The position numbers and the translations under genes are program-made. 64,000 bases of DNA from PVC group bacterium (GTDB lineage: Bacteria; Verrucomicrobiota; Kiritimatiellia; CAIKKV01; CAITUY01): NCBI GenBank assembly GCA_945870225.1, contig CAMBRF010000016.1, forward strand, positions 1 through 64,000. The letters are read 5' to 3'. Every line of letters begins with the position of its first letter. The stretch's first letter is position 1. This document shows positions 20,372-29,508 of this stretch, piece after piece. The notes below the pieces were generated by a model, which was not told where the DNA came from, did not search any database, and saw nothing but the letters and a program-made list of their open reading frames with translations.

Positions 20372-21319
20372 TCAACGTTCGTCGCCGCTCAGCGCGGCCA
20401 TTTCCATGATTTGTTCACAAAGACGGGGGAATGTGATGCCGGCTTCCAGTGCGGCTTCCGGCAACAGGCTGGTCTCCGTGAATCCGGGGATATTATTAAG
20501 TTCGAGAACAAACAGGCGGCCATCCTCCATCAGGCGGAAGTCCGCACGGCCCAACCCGCGGCACTGCAACGTCTTGAAAGTCTTCAGCGCAATCGTCCGG
20601 CAACGGGCTTCCGTGGCCGCGTCCAATGGGGCCGGGCAGAGGTGTCGGGATTGACCCTTGCTGTACTTGGCCTTGTAATCATACCAGCCGTCCGGAGCCA
20701 GGATCTCGATGGGGCGCAGGACCGTTTCGCCCACAATCCCGACCGTCAGTTCCCGTCCCGGAATAAAGGCTTCGACCAGCACCTCGCCGTCATATTGGAG
20801 CGATTCCCGAAAAGCCTGATTCCAATCCTGCTCCTCCATGACTCGAAACACGCCGATGGTAGACCCCTGACAGGGCGGCTTGACCACTACCGGGAGCGGC
20901 AGGGTGCGGTGGTCGTCAGGTCCGAGGATTTCAAAGGGTGCAGTGGGAATGCCGGCCCGCTGGAACATATTCTTGCTGAGTCGTTTATCAAACGAGGTGC
21001 GGCTGGACAGCGGGCTGGATCCTGTATACGGGAGGTGCCGCTGTTCCAACAGGGTCTGGATCTGCCCGTCCTCGCCGAATTCCCCGTGCAGGGCGATAAA
21101 GACAGCCTCCACGGTCCCCGGGAGATTCAGCGTCCTCTGGATGTCAACCTCAGTCACCTCGTAACCGGCCTCGCGAAGGCCCCTGGCCACGGCGGCTCCG
21201 GAACGCAGAGAAACCTCACGTTCAGAGGACGGACCGCCTTTCAATACGGCGACTTGTTTGAATCTGTGCTGTGAATCCGTCATTCCCGCCCCGCTGTGAT
21301 GAAACGCTCGTCCCTTCAT
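20372..21319 (-). CDS. ddl: D-alanine--D-alanine ligase
   Basis: ATP-grasp enzyme joining two D-alanines for peptidoglycan precursors. The 315-residue protein shows the ligase signature HGEFGEDGQIQ, FDKRLSKNMF, the ATP-binding VVVKPPCQGSTIGV, YDYKAKY and the metal and substrate loop ELNNIPGFTETSL. Length is normal. The ATG at 21319 has a GGTGAG ribosome site; an ATG at 21283 (MTDSQH) is the alternative and fits the usual N-terminus. First gene of the minus-strand division block seen here; mur genes that often precede ddl are not in this position. Confidence 0.93.
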   Translation of the reverse strand: MKGRAFHHSGAGMTDSQHRFKQVAVLKGGPSSEREVSLRSGAAVARGLREAGYEVTEVDIQRTLNLPGTVEAVFIALHGEFGEDGQIQTLLEQRHLPYTGSSPLSSRTSFDKRLSKNMFQRAGIPTAPFEILGPDDHRTLPLPVVVKPPCQGSTIGVFRVMEEQDWNQAFRESLQYDGEVLVEAFIPGRELTVGIVGETVLRPIEILAPDGWYDYKAKYSKGQSRHLCPAPLDAATEARCRTIALKTFKTLQCRGLGRADFRLMEDGRLFVLELNNIPGFTETSLLPEAALEAGITFPRLCEQIMEMAALSGDER

Positions 21320-21397
21320 AACGGCTCACCCCATCGGGCTCAAGCAAAAACACAGGGCCGATCGTCGAACTTCCAGGGGGCTATGATAAAAATGAGG

Positions 21398-21427
21398 TTG
21401 AAAGGGTTCTTTTGAATGGGCTAGTAT
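21398..21427 (+). promoter_or_regulatory. Candidate promoter, possibly leaderless
   Basis: TTGAAA (21398-21403), an 18-base gap and TAGTAT (21422-21427). The next ATG (21435) begins only 8 bases after the -10, and no ribosome site precedes it, so transcription would start at or beside the ATG. Confidence 0.4.
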
Positions 21428-21434
21428 CCCCCTC

Positions 21435-22190
21435 ATGAAGACGAAAGCCCTCCTCTCGACAATTGTGATTGTTTTCGCATGGGTCACTTCCGCGCTGGCT
21501 GTGGATGGTGGATCCTCTGCCCGGCAAGGATCACTTTTCAACGGTGAATCCGGGCCACGGCTGGACGCCGTTTACGCCGGGGGTCCGCGCCTTTTCAGTG
21601 TAGGCGTCTATTCCCTGTATCAAAAACGCGCGATGTCAGATGACAACGATTTTGTCACGGACTGGCGCATCCGCAATCTCATGACGTATGTGGGATTTGA
21701 TGTGCGGCCGTGGTTGACGATCCAGGGCGGCGTGGGCCAGAGCGATCTGAGCGTGGCCGGCGATAGTCGGGATGCGGGATTCGAGTGGATGGGCGGCGCC
21801 ACACTGCGGCTTCTGGATTACATGCTGCTTGAACCGATCGTGGGTGAGGACACCTATTGGTTCGGTTTGGATTCGACGCTTCGGTATACCAGTTCCACGT
21901 CGGAAGGTTTTGCGAATGACATTACCTGGGGAGAGATGTTCGGTTCACTCACCATGAGTTTGACGAGTCGGCCGGAGCGATTCGGGTTTATGGATCGGAT
22001 CAGTCTCTACTTTGGCCCGGCGGTGTCGATGATCCGCGGGAAGGATGGCGAAACAGAAGTCACTGAAGACCAGTTGGTCGGGTTCGTCGTCGGCCTGCAA
22101 TTTGTGCCAAGCGACAATATTACGCTGACATTAGAGGCCCAGCAGTTTGACGAAATGTCCATCGGTGGTGGCGTCGGCCTGCACTTCTGA
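21435..22190 (+). CDS. Putative outer-membrane beta-barrel protein
   Basis: A 251-residue exported protein: signal peptide 1-22 ending ALA before VD, then alternating hydrophobic strands with turns (RLFSVGVYSLYQKR, VRPWLTIQGGVGQSDLSV, GFEWMGGATLRLLDYMLL, DRISLYFGPAVSMI) and a terminal strand LTLEAQQFD ... GLHF ending in Phe, the typical last-residue signature of barrel proteins handled by the BAM complex. Size fits a small barrel of 8 to 10 strands. No specific family or ligand is recognised. The ATG follows a -10-like box by a few bases and has no ribosome site. An intrinsic terminator follows. Confidence 0.7.
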   Translation: MKTKALLSTIVIVFAWVTSALAVDGGSSARQGSLFNGESGPRLDAVYAGGPRLFSVGVYSLYQKRAMSDDNDFVTDWRIRNLMTYVGFDVRPWLTIQGGVGQSDLSVAGDSRDAGFEWMGGATLRLLDYMLLEPIVGEDTYWFGLDSTLRYTSSTSEGFANDITWGEMFGSLTMSLTSRPERFGFMDRISLYFGPAVSMIRGKDGETEVTEDQLVGFVVGLQFVPSDNITLTLEAQQFDEMSIGGGVGLHF

Positions 22191-22212
22191 GACTCAAGGT
22201 TCCATAGGAAAC

Positions 22213-22249
22213 AAGGCAACGGCGCGTAACAGGGCCGTTGCCTTTTTTC
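22213..22249 (+). terminator. Intrinsic terminator after the barrel gene
   Basis: An 11-bp perfect stem (22213-22223 with 22234-22244) followed by a run of six T. It lies 23 bases after the stop codon at 22190 and just before the opposed tRNA gene. Confidence 0.85.
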
Positions 22250-22251
22250 TT

Positions 22252-22337
22252 TGGTGCCCGGGGTGGGACTCGAACCCACACACCCTTGCGGATAAGGGAT
22301 TTTAAGTCCCTTGCGTCTGCCATTTCGCCACCCGGGC
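22252..22337 (-). tRNA. tRNA-Leu (anticodon TAA)
   Basis: An 86-base class II tRNA on the minus strand. The acceptor stem GCCCGGG pairs with CCCGGGC, an A discriminator follows, and the CCA end is encoded (22252-22254). The anticodon loop CTTAAAA sits between GGGA and TCCC, a long variable arm is present, and the T arm has GGTTCGAGTCCC. Leucine is identified from the TAA anticodon, the variable arm and the A discriminator. Confidence 0.93.
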
Positions 22338-22341
22338 GCAA

Positions 22342-22408
22342 TGGGGAAGGATTTGAACCTAGTCACTGCGAGCGGTCAAGGGATTTTAAGCCCCGTCACG
22401 CACTTGTG
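22342..22408 (-). pseudogene. Decayed tRNA-Leu-like fragment
   Basis: Right beside the intact tRNA-Leu and in the same orientation lies a second tRNA-like stretch: an anticodon-arm match GGGGCTTAAAATCCC, a variable-arm-like segment, a T-loop GGTTCAAATCC and a CCA-like end. The 5' acceptor and D arm are missing, and two T-stem pairs are broken. A 13-base run is shared with the intact gene (22294-22306 and 22378-22390). Confidence 0.55.
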
Positions 22409-22428
22409 AGGGGGTTGGAGATTTACAT

Positions 22429-23280
22429 ATGCGCAGAGATTTTGCTGTGTTGACCGGCGTGAGCATCATGGCTCTGCTTATAACGACGTCTTTGGCGCTA
22501 TTCTATAGAAGCCAAGCCATCTGCTTTCAGCGGGAATGCAAAGAGGCGATGGATCGGTTGGGCCGAATGCCCACTGTCTCCGCCACGCCGGAGCCCGCAG
22601 CCCTGCGGGAGGAAATCGTGCTGGAGACGCTTACGGCGCACGGGGAGTCCAGTCCCGGCCGCTTCCCCGGACCGTCCCGGGACCCGGACCCTAAAGCTGT
22701 TGAGGAAGACAAGCCCATGTCCGTAGCCGGTGTAACCACGCCTCCACGCGCTTCCGAGCAGGATCGCTTTCGTCGTCGTTCTTCGGACTGGATGGAGAAT
22801 CTCCGGACGAACGACCCTCAGCGCTATGCGGAGTTCCAGGCGCGCCGTCAGGAGATGCAGCAGAGCCTCGAGACTGCCCGGGTTCAAGCGGCCGATTACT
22901 TTATGAACCGGGACACCTCGAAGATGACCCGGCCGGAGCTGGAGGAGTACAACACGATGATCCTATTGCTGGATCAAACATGGGCTTTGAACCAGCAGTT
23001 GCAGAGTGGCTTGCCGCCTGATGCGCGCCAGCAGGTGATGGCTAACATTCGGAGTAATATCGTGGTGGTGGCGCCTTTGATCGAGAAGGAACGCGACAAG
23101 GAATATTACGATATGGCCGTGGCCATGGGGCAGAGTGAACGTGATGCCGCCACAATGGTGGGTTATATCAATCGCATTACATCCAATACATCGTTGCGCG
23201 CCATCCTGCCGGGTATCCGCCGGGGCGGAATGCCGGGGGGCGGGGCATGGCCGCGCGGGAATTACCCGTCTGATAGATGA
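22429..23280 (+). CDS. Membrane-anchored protein, unknown function
   Basis: Unrecognised 283-residue protein. One N-terminal hydrophobic helix (about 8-26) acts as an anchor or uncleaved signal. A Pro- and Glu-rich linker (50-110) is followed by a charged helical region (about 115-245, with many Gln, Arg and Glu: DRFRRRSSDWMENLRTNDPQ and QARRQEMQQSLETARVQ) that is likely coiled coil, and a Gly-, Arg- and Pro-rich tail. A GGAG ribosome site about 10 bases upstream supports the ATG. It converges on the AraC-type gene. Topology and composition suggest a periplasmic structural or scaffolding role, with no family evidence. Confidence 0.55.
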   Translation: MRRDFAVLTGVSIMALLITTSLALFYRSQAICFQRECKEAMDRLGRMPTVSATPEPAALREEIVLETLTAHGESSPGRFPGPSRDPDPKAVEEDKPMSVAGVTTPPRASEQDRFRRRSSDWMENLRTNDPQRYAEFQARRQEMQQSLETARVQAADYFMNRDTSKMTRPELEEYNTMILLLDQTWALNQQLQSGLPPDARQQVMANIRSNIVVVAPLIEKERDKEYYDMAVAMGQSERDAATMVGYINRITSNTSLRAILPGIRRGGMPGGGAWPRGNYPSDR

Positions 23281-23283
23281 CCT

Positions 23284-24102
23284 TTAGCGCGGTCGTTGCC
23301 GTGGCCCGAGCCGGTAGCGTTGCAGGGCGCTGCGCGGTGGCAAGGCGAATTCCCGGCAAAAAGACCCACTAAAATGGGAGAAGTGATGGAATCCAAGTTG
23401 GGCGGATATTTCCTTGAGGGAGAGGGTCGTTCCGGTGATCAAGGCCATGGCCAGCGCCATCCGGCAACGATTACGGTAAGCCTGCGGAGGTAGTCCATAG
23501 GCTCGGCGGAATAACTCGCGCAGATGATACGCGCTGTAGCCAAGTTCCACACAGACGTCCTCAAGATTGCGGTCGAAGTCGCGGTCCTGATCAAGCCAGG
23601 CTTTTAAACGCCCGGCCGGTGTTTCCTTCGAGGGAGAACGCGCCTCCTCGCCATCAACAATGGCGCCCAGGATTCGTTGTATGCCGATTTCCACCCGCCA
23701 CAGGTTTTTCGGCAGGGGATTCTGCTGCGCCGCCCAAAGTCGCTCGAACTCCCAAAGCCAGCCCGGAACCCGTTCCCTGGGTACCGCTGTCACCATCGGC
23801 AGCGAAAGCCAGGCATTCTCCCGACGGATCTCAACCCGCCAGGGGGAACGCGCGGGTTTTAACACTGCGCCCGCCAGGCTGACCACCCAGTTCTCGCGAT
23901 CAGGCCCGAGATCGAATTCCACCAGAGTCCCGCGGGCAGCCAGAAAAAAGAACGATTCAGGTGGCGGGTTCATCTCCCTCCCATTCACGGAAAAACGACG
24001 CATGCCCGAGGCAAAGAAAGCCAGATCGTCAAAATCCAGCTTCTGCTTGTCGCGCTGCTTATGGCGATAAACCCCCAGCAGTCGTCCGGTTATTCCGCTC
24101 AT
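23284..24102 (-). CDS. AraC-family transcriptional regulator
   Basis: A 272-residue regulator from the chosen ATG (a TTG at 24144 would add 14 residues). The N-terminal half is a beta-rich ligand-binding domain resembling the cupin-like arm of sugar-responsive AraC proteins. The C-terminal 100 residues hold two helix-turn-helix units: DVCVELGYSAYHLRELFRRA and LKEISAQLGFHHFSHFSGSF. It is divergent from, and 136 bases away from, the oxidoreductase gene at 24239, so it probably controls the carbohydrate genes that follow. The inducing sugar cannot be read from sequence. Confidence 0.88.
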   Translation of the reverse strand: MSGITGRLLGVYRHKQRDKQKLDFDDLAFFASGMRRFSVNGREMNPPPESFFFLAARGTLVEFDLGPDRENWVVSLAGAVLKPARSPWRVEIRRENAWLSLPMVTAVPRERVPGWLWEFERLWAAQQNPLPKNLWRVEIGIQRILGAIVDGEEARSPSKETPAGRLKAWLDQDRDFDRNLEDVCVELGYSAYHLRELFRRAYGLPPQAYRNRCRMALAMALITGTTLSLKEISAQLGFHHFSHFSGSFCREFALPPRSALQRYRLGPRQRPR

Positions 24103-24154
24103 GGGTGTGTCCCCGAAAATTATAAGTTCCCCCGATTCTGGCAATTTTTTACCA

Positions 24155-24182
24155 TTGAAGTCAACCTATTGAGGTTTATGAT
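24155..24182 (+). promoter_or_regulatory. Candidate promoter with operator-like repeat
   Basis: TTGAAG (24155-24160), a 16-base spacer and TATGAT (24177-24182, five of six matches). The spacer holds the palindrome AACCT-N4-AGGTT (24163-24176). It lies between the AraC-type gene and the oxidoreductase gene, a natural regulator target. Confidence 0.4.
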
Positions 24183-24238
24183 GAGCCCCCGAAAGTAAGT
24201 TTTTCAAGGTACGTCAAACAGGACACGGAGGTTATAGG

Positions 24239-25438
24239 ATGAGCAGCGTGATTCGATTGGGTGTGGTGGGCGGAGCGCGAGGAAAAGGATTCGGACATTC
24301 CCTGGGGAGCCTGAAGGGACGAATGAAACTCTCTGCCATCTGCGACCTCCATCCTGGTGTGCGCGCGGCCTGGCAGAAGGATTTTCCCGATATTCACTCA
24401 TTCGAGGACTACGAGACTATGCTCGATTCGGGCAAAGTCGATGCCGTGCTCCTGGCCACCCCGATGCCCCTGCATGTGCCGCAGTCCATTGCCGCATTGC
24501 GCCGCGGCATCCATGTTGCCAGCGAAGTCACCGCCTGCATTACGATTGATGAAGGACGCAGGCTGATCCGGGCGGTGGAACAGTCCAAGGCCACCTATTT
24601 CTTCGCCGAAAACTACGTCTATTCCCGCACCCACCGCATGATTGAAACCATGATCCGCCAGGGCGTCTTCGGCGAGATCACTTATGTCCAGGGCGGCTAT
24701 TACCATGATTGCCGCAGTCTCGCTTTCAATCAGGATGGCTCCCTGACCTGGCGCGGAATTTTGCGGAGGGATTTCAATTGTCACACCTACCCCACCCACA
24801 CGCTCGGCCCGATCGACCGTTGGCTTGGAGTTCGTGAGGGCAAGGATCGTTTTGTCTCGGTCATGGCGAGCACCAGTCGTCAAGCCGCGCTGAGCGACTA
24901 TGCCGCCCAACGCTTCGGAAAGAAGTCCCGTTACGCCAACCCCGCCGCCTTCAAACACGGCGACACTCAGAAACTCCTCATCAAAACTGCCAACGGCGTG
25001 CTCGTGGATATATTGTTCGACCCCATCAGCCCCCGGCCCGGAAATTGCGCCGAGCATTTCATTACCGGAACGAAGGCTTGTTTCCACAGCAACACGCCGA
25101 TTCCCTACGCCGATGGGATGCGCGCCGGCCCGGCCATTGCGTTCGCTGATAAGGGCAAGAACGGCCACTATCACTGGCAACCGCTGATGGATATGGCCGA
25201 CCAGTACGAGCATCCGCAGTGGCGTCGTCATCTGGCCACCGCCGAAAAGTCCGGGCACGGCGGCGGTGACTACTTCATCCTGCTGGACTTTGCCAATGCC
25301 ATTCAGGGCCGGGGGAAGCCGGCGATTGACGTCTATGACGCAGTGTTGTGGAGCGCCTTCATCGAACTTTCCGACCGATCGATCAGGACCGGAAAAACCC
25401 TGCCGGTGCCTGAATTCCGGCCCAAGGGAAAGCGGTAA
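24239..25438 (+). CDS. Gfo/Idh/MocA-family oxidoreductase
   Basis: NAD(P)-dependent sugar or polyol oxidoreductase, cytoplasmic. The 399-residue protein has a Rossmann fold at the start (RLGVVGGARGKG, 6-17), an ICDLHP strand, LLATPMPLHVPQSI near 75 and the substrate-domain AENYVYSRTHRMIETM near 124; the family's usual EKP after the first domain is EVT here. The C-terminal domain has WRGILRRDFNCHTYPTHTLG. Strong GGAGG ribosome site. It leads the carbohydrate locus, and a glycosidase-like gene follows 55 bases later. Substrate unknown; many members in this group act on inositols or modified sugars. Confidence 0.88.
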   Translation: MSSVIRLGVVGGARGKGFGHSLGSLKGRMKLSAICDLHPGVRAAWQKDFPDIHSFEDYETMLDSGKVDAVLLATPMPLHVPQSIAALRRGIHVASEVTACITIDEGRRLIRAVEQSKATYFFAENYVYSRTHRMIETMIRQGVFGEITYVQGGYYHDCRSLAFNQDGSLTWRGILRRDFNCHTYPTHTLGPIDRWLGVREGKDRFVSVMASTSRQAALSDYAAQRFGKKSRYANPAAFKHGDTQKLLIKTANGVLVDILFDPISPRPGNCAEHFITGTKACFHSNTPIPYADGMRAGPAIAFADKGKNGHYHWQPLMDMADQYEHPQWRRHLATAEKSGHGGGDYFILLDFANAIQGRGKPAIDVYDAVLWSAFIELSDRSIRTGKTLPVPEFRPKGKR

Positions 25439-25493
25439 CCCTGTCCAAGTGTAAAACAGAATTGGCCCGTTCCAACAAGCAGAAGGAAAAAAG

Positions 25494-26480
25494 ATGAGCA
25501 AGTCAGGCTTTCAAGTCCATCAATGGGAAAAACATCCCGCCAATCCAGTGCTTCCTCCGGGTGGGGGAGACTTCGACGTGGCATGCTGCATGAATCCGTG
25601 CGTCGTGCGTCAGGGCGATGAGTACTATTTATTCTATGCGGGAGGTGACAAGAATGGCACGCGGCGCATATGCCTGGCGATCGCCCCGGTATCGGATGTC
25701 GCCAACTGGAAAAGACTGGGCCCCCTCTTTGACGGCGGGGAACCCGGGACGTTCAATGAAGTTTGGAGTGTGCTGCCCTGTGTGCACCGCGTTGGTGGAA
25801 AATGGCATCTGTACTACTCCGGCCTGGGCAAGGGACCGGGTAAAGGACTGCAAGCCTTTGCCGGGATCGGCTTGGCCACCAGCGATGATCTGAAGGTTTG
25901 GAAAAAATATTCCCCGAAGCCCGTCCTGCTCGGGGACGGCTTTCCGGAATGGCCAGATAACAAGGGGATCGCCGGGGGCGGGTGCATCCTGGATATGCCG
26001 CAGTCTGATGGGACGACTCTTTACCGGATGCACTATACGCTGGCAACAGGCACCTCCAGTCCTGATCTGCTAGTGGATCAGGCCAAACAAGCCGTCATTG
26101 CCCACTCACGGGACGGGATCACCTGGACGGATAAACGGGTCATGCTCAAGCCGCGCCTGGAGGCCGATTACGAGAATGCCGCCACGATCGCTCTCAATGT
26201 CTGGAAGACACCCAAGCGGTGGCGGGCCATCTATGCCGGAATCGGATCGCGATTTGGCGCCTATTCCATCACCGAGGCGGTCAGTCAGGACGGTCTAGTC
26301 TGGGAACGCGGCACACCCGGTGAAAACCTTTCCATCCCTCCCTCCGGCACGGGCTGGGAGAGCAAGATGACCGAATACCCCAATGTCATCCGGGAGGGGG
26401 ACAAGCTGCGTCTTTTCTATTGCGGAAACGGCTACGGAGCCACCGGAATTGGAACCGCGCTGGCTGATCCAATAGACTGA
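25494..26480 (+). CDS. GH43/GH130-like five-bladed propeller protein
   Basis: A 328-residue protein built of repeats with the pattern of five-bladed beta-propeller glycosidases: WEKHPANPVLPP, CCMNPCVVRQGDEYYLFYAGG, VGGKWHLYYSGLG, and a final KMTEYPNVIREGDKLRLFYC with GNGYG. These blades match the GH43/62/32/68/117/130 clan by fold. No classical signal peptide is present. I cannot place it in one family because the three catalytic acids cannot be assigned with confidence. It is downstream of the Gfo/Idh/MocA gene and converges with the large secreted protein, their stops being one base apart. Its last motif recurs twice in the protein at 29509-32010. Confidence 0.75.
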   Translation: MSKSGFQVHQWEKHPANPVLPPGGGDFDVACCMNPCVVRQGDEYYLFYAGGDKNGTRRICLAIAPVSDVANWKRLGPLFDGGEPGTFNEVWSVLPCVHRVGGKWHLYYSGLGKGPGKGLQAFAGIGLATSDDLKVWKKYSPKPVLLGDGFPEWPDNKGIAGGGCILDMPQSDGTTLYRMHYTLATGTSSPDLLVDQAKQAVIAHSRDGITWTDKRVMLKPRLEADYENAATIALNVWKTPKRWRAIYAGIGSRFGAYSITEAVSQDGLVWERGTPGENLSIPPSGTGWESKMTEYPNVIREGDKLRLFYCGNGYGATGIGTALADPID

Positions 26481-26481
26481 C

Positions 26482-29442
26482 TTATCGGACGCTGTGATTG
26501 GTGCTGCCTGCCGTGATCGCTTTAAGTGCGGCGGCCAAGGCTGCATCATCGGCTTTGATCTGTTCGGTTGTCCGCCACTGGAACGCACCGGTGACGCCCT
26601 CACTGCCATAAAACGACAGGAGCGCCGATTCGCCGGCAGCCAAGGGGATGTTGATTTGCTGCGGTTTGCCGGGTTCAAAGGCGACGGGACGCGTTACGCC
26701 GTTGACTTCGAAGCCCGACAGCGCGCCGGTCACCGTGATTTGCAGGCGGCCGGTTTGTTTCGCGTCACCAGCGGGGGTCTTGATGCCGACGTGGGTCTGC
26801 GTCCGGATAGGGATGAGCGGTACGCTGACCGGTGAGCGAAGGACCAGTTTGCCCGTTTTGTCGGGGGCGACTGTGATCTGGTCGGTGAAGAAGGACGGAG
26901 CGAACATTTCAGTCTGGGTGTCGGCTGAGACGACGCGCGTGACGGCGAAGTCCTTGTCCGTGATCGCGTCGGTGGGGTCGTCGAGGAAGACGACGATGTC
27001 GGCCGGCGATTTGACTTCGCCGATGCGGTAATCATCGGTGTCTTTGCCCTGGGCGTCCTTGATCCGGGCAATCGAGGTAAAGGGACGCCCGCCGACGAGC
27101 ACTTGCTTGATCGGGACCGGGGAATGCAGCACGACCGTGTCGTAAGTGAGCACCACGCCTATGCGCGGGTTCGGCCGAATCTTGAGGTAGGCGAATTTGC
27201 TGTTGGCGAAGGCGTCTTCGACATAGCTCTCGCGCAGGCCCGAGCAGGACCAGTGACCGGGGCTCCAGTAGGCCGCGGGGCGTTTGAGGTTCGGGTCCAC
27301 GATGTAGTACCGGTCGGGGTGGAGACCGGCGATGCGGCCGGGTTTGTAGCAGTACCAGCCGGCCACGGCACCATCAACGTCGGCGACTTCGGTGACGCCG
27401 TGAATGCGGGCGTAGAGGGTGTTGGTGGTCTTGCCGTCCTGCCGGACGAAGCGGCTGCCCCATGACATTTTTTCGAGCCGGTAATCGCGGCCTGAGGTGT
27501 CGCGATAGTACCCGAAAACATCACGCGAGAAATCTTCAGGAAACACCTGCCGGACGCCTTCCCAGACGAAGGTGGTGGCGCGGATGCGGTCGAGCCAGAA
27601 CTCGTTTTGCCATTTGGCGAACGGGACGACGTTACCGCTGAAGAAAGAGCGGTTTTGAAGCTCATGGCCGGGCATGTCGCCGCGTTTTTCCATCAGGTCA
27701 ATGCCCCAATGGTACCGGGTGGAGAGGCCCGCCTTGGCGAAGTCGCTGTAGTGGGGAAAGCCAAAGATCGCGCCACGCTCGAAGTGGAGGGCATTGGAAA
27801 TCGGTGAGGCTTTGTTGATGCGCTGGTGGCGAAGGCCGTCGGGTGAACCCCAGAGGATGCCGGATCCGATGCCGAGGGAGGTGCCGAGGGAATTGACTTC
27901 GTTCATGTGCTCGGTGCCGTGGAGGGACCCGGGGTTTTCGGCCTGGGCTTTGGCGAAATATTCCGCCATGCCTTGCGGACTGGTCTTGGCAATCGTTCCG
28001 CGGTTATCCATCGGACAGATATAGGATTGGTCATGGTAGACGCCGTCGGAGCCGTAGACTTGGATGTACTCTTTGACCCAGTCGAGGAACCAGCGCTGCC
28101 ACACCGGCTCGCCGAGGTTGTGCTGATCGAAGACGGATTTGCGGTTGGGGTCGGCTTGGAACGGGCTGCGGGTCTCGGCGAGGTAATGCGCGGCGAGGCC
28201 GGCTTTTTCACGGTCAGTCCGGGCTTCGGCGGAGATGACAAAGATCATCGGCTGGAGGTAAGCCATGAGTTTGGCGCCGGAAGCTTTCCAATTGACCATG
28301 TCCTCTTTGAATCCTCCCTGTGCCGGCACCTTAGGGTCCTTGCTTTCGACGGGCTGGTAGGGTGTGTTGTCAGCGTGAAACCGGTCGAACGGTTGCCGGC
28401 GGATGACGGAGGCGAAGGTGACGGTGCGTTCGAGGTGTTTGTTATCGAAGTAGGCCTTGACCGGCGAAAGCCAGCCGCTGCGGGCGTCCACGCTGTTGTT
28501 CATGAAAGCGAGCTGCTGCGTCCATGGGGCGCGCGGTGAGGCGGGTGTAGCTTTGTTCCGCCACTGCCGGTAACGGGCGACGGCTTGCGACCAGCTCTTG
28601 TCATACGCCTGAAAGCGCCAGCTCATCGGTTCGGCTTGCGTGAGTTTGTCGAACGGCGGCCGGTTCATCCCGCACAGAGAGAAGCTCAGGCCCTGCTCGT
28701 TCACGAGGTAAAAAAGTTCTTTATAGGTCTTCAGCTCAGCGTCCTGACACCACACGCCGACCGCGCCGGTGCGGTAGCCGTTGAGCGCGAGAAAACCGTA
28801 ATCCCAGAACCCCGGCCAGGCACTGGCATACAAGCCGTGCTTCATGTTGCGGTCCAGTTGCATGCCATCGAAGATCGGGGCTTCAATCGTGATGACCGGG
28901 AACAACGGTGCCACGGTCAGCGCACAGCCGTAAACGCCTTTGCGCGGCGAGGCAACGGCGGGGGTCACGACGAGGTCGCCGAATTCCTTGTCCACTTCGA
29001 CCGTCAGGACGTAGCTTTCGTCGCCAAACTTTGTCGTGCCATCGGTCAGTCCTTTGTAGGTCAGCACGGCCTTGCCGTCTTTAAGTTCGTATGTGAACGG
29101 GCTGGCGGTGGTGACGTGGTGCTGGTTGGGCCAACGGGAATCGACGGCGTGTTCGTTCCACGGCCAATCGAACAGTTTATTGGCCGCCTTGAACGCCGCT
29201 TCGCCGTCTTGTGTGCCTAACCCGGAGGGTAAGTGAGGCAACACCTTGGTCAGATCGGCGCCGACATCGAGGTATTCCTCGTTGGTCAGTTTGTTGACGA
29301 AGCTTGCCATCACGCCTGAACTGATGGTGGCTTTATAGCGGTCGGTTTCGACGACGACCCCGCGGTCGGTCTGGGTGAATTTCGGGTCCGCCGCCAACGC
29401 CGTCATGGCCGATAGTAACAAGAGGGAAATGTGTTTCAGCAT
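26482..29442 (-). CDS. Large secreted glycoside-hydrolase-like protein (DUF6259 type)
   Basis: A 986-residue exported protein with a signal peptide (1-17, ending LAA before DPKF). After an N-terminal beta domain resembling galactose-mutarotase or GH97-like sandwiches (about 20-290), a TIM-barrel-like region follows (about 300-650) with YGSDGVYHDQSYICP near 460, a strand-end Asp pair typical of a clan GH-D-like catalytic centre, and CGMNRPPF near 255. C-terminal beta domains complete it. This layout matches secreted proteins often annotated DUF6259 in this bacterial group; the family name is from memory, not a search. A GGAG ribosome site supports the start. It faces a convergent neighbour and lies 66 bases after the tandem-propeller gene. 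Confidence 0.65.
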   Translation of the reverse strand: MLKHISLLLLSAMTALAADPKFTQTDRGVVVETDRYKATISSGVMASFVNKLTNEEYLDVGADLTKVLPHLPSGLGTQDGEAAFKAANKLFDWPWNEHAVDSRWPNQHHVTTASPFTYELKDGKAVLTYKGLTDGTTKFGDESYVLTVEVDKEFGDLVVTPAVASPRKGVYGCALTVAPLFPVITIEAPIFDGMQLDRNMKHGLYASAWPGFWDYGFLALNGYRTGAVGVWCQDAELKTYKELFYLVNEQGLSFSLCGMNRPPFDKLTQAEPMSWRFQAYDKSWSQAVARYRQWRNKATPASPRAPWTQQLAFMNNSVDARSGWLSPVKAYFDNKHLERTVTFASVIRRQPFDRFHADNTPYQPVESKDPKVPAQGGFKEDMVNWKASGAKLMAYLQPMIFVISAEARTDREKAGLAAHYLAETRSPFQADPNRKSVFDQHNLGEPVWQRWFLDWVKEYIQVYGSDGVYHDQSYICPMDNRGTIAKTSPQGMAEYFAKAQAENPGSLHGTEHMNEVNSLGTSLGIGSGILWGSPDGLRHQRINKASPISNALHFERGAIFGFPHYSDFAKAGLSTRYHWGIDLMEKRGDMPGHELQNRSFFSGNVVPFAKWQNEFWLDRIRATTFVWEGVRQVFPEDFSRDVFGYYRDTSGRDYRLEKMSWGSRFVRQDGKTTNTLYARIHGVTEVADVDGAVAGWYCYKPGRIAGLHPDRYYIVDPNLKRPAAYWSPGHWSCSGLRESYVEDAFANSKFAYLKIRPNPRIGVVLTYDTVVLHSPVPIKQVLVGGRPFTSIARIKDAQGKDTDDYRIGEVKSPADIVVFLDDPTDAITDKDFAVTRVVSADTQTEMFAPSFFTDQITVAPDKTGKLVLRSPVSVPLIPIRTQTHVGIKTPAGDAKQTGRLQITVTGALSGFEVNGVTRPVAFEPGKPQQINIPLAAGESALLSFYGSEGVTGAFQWRTTEQIKADDAALAAALKAITAGSTNHSVR

Positions 29443-29508
29443 GGTGTGTTCTCCTTCGTTAGGGGTAAGGTAGACAGTATATGGCTTTAGGTAAATAGTT
29501 TTCGCTGG

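Noticed and set aside
24398-25501. 367-codon minus-strand frame opposite the oxidoreductase
   Set aside because: Antisense shadow with no signature.
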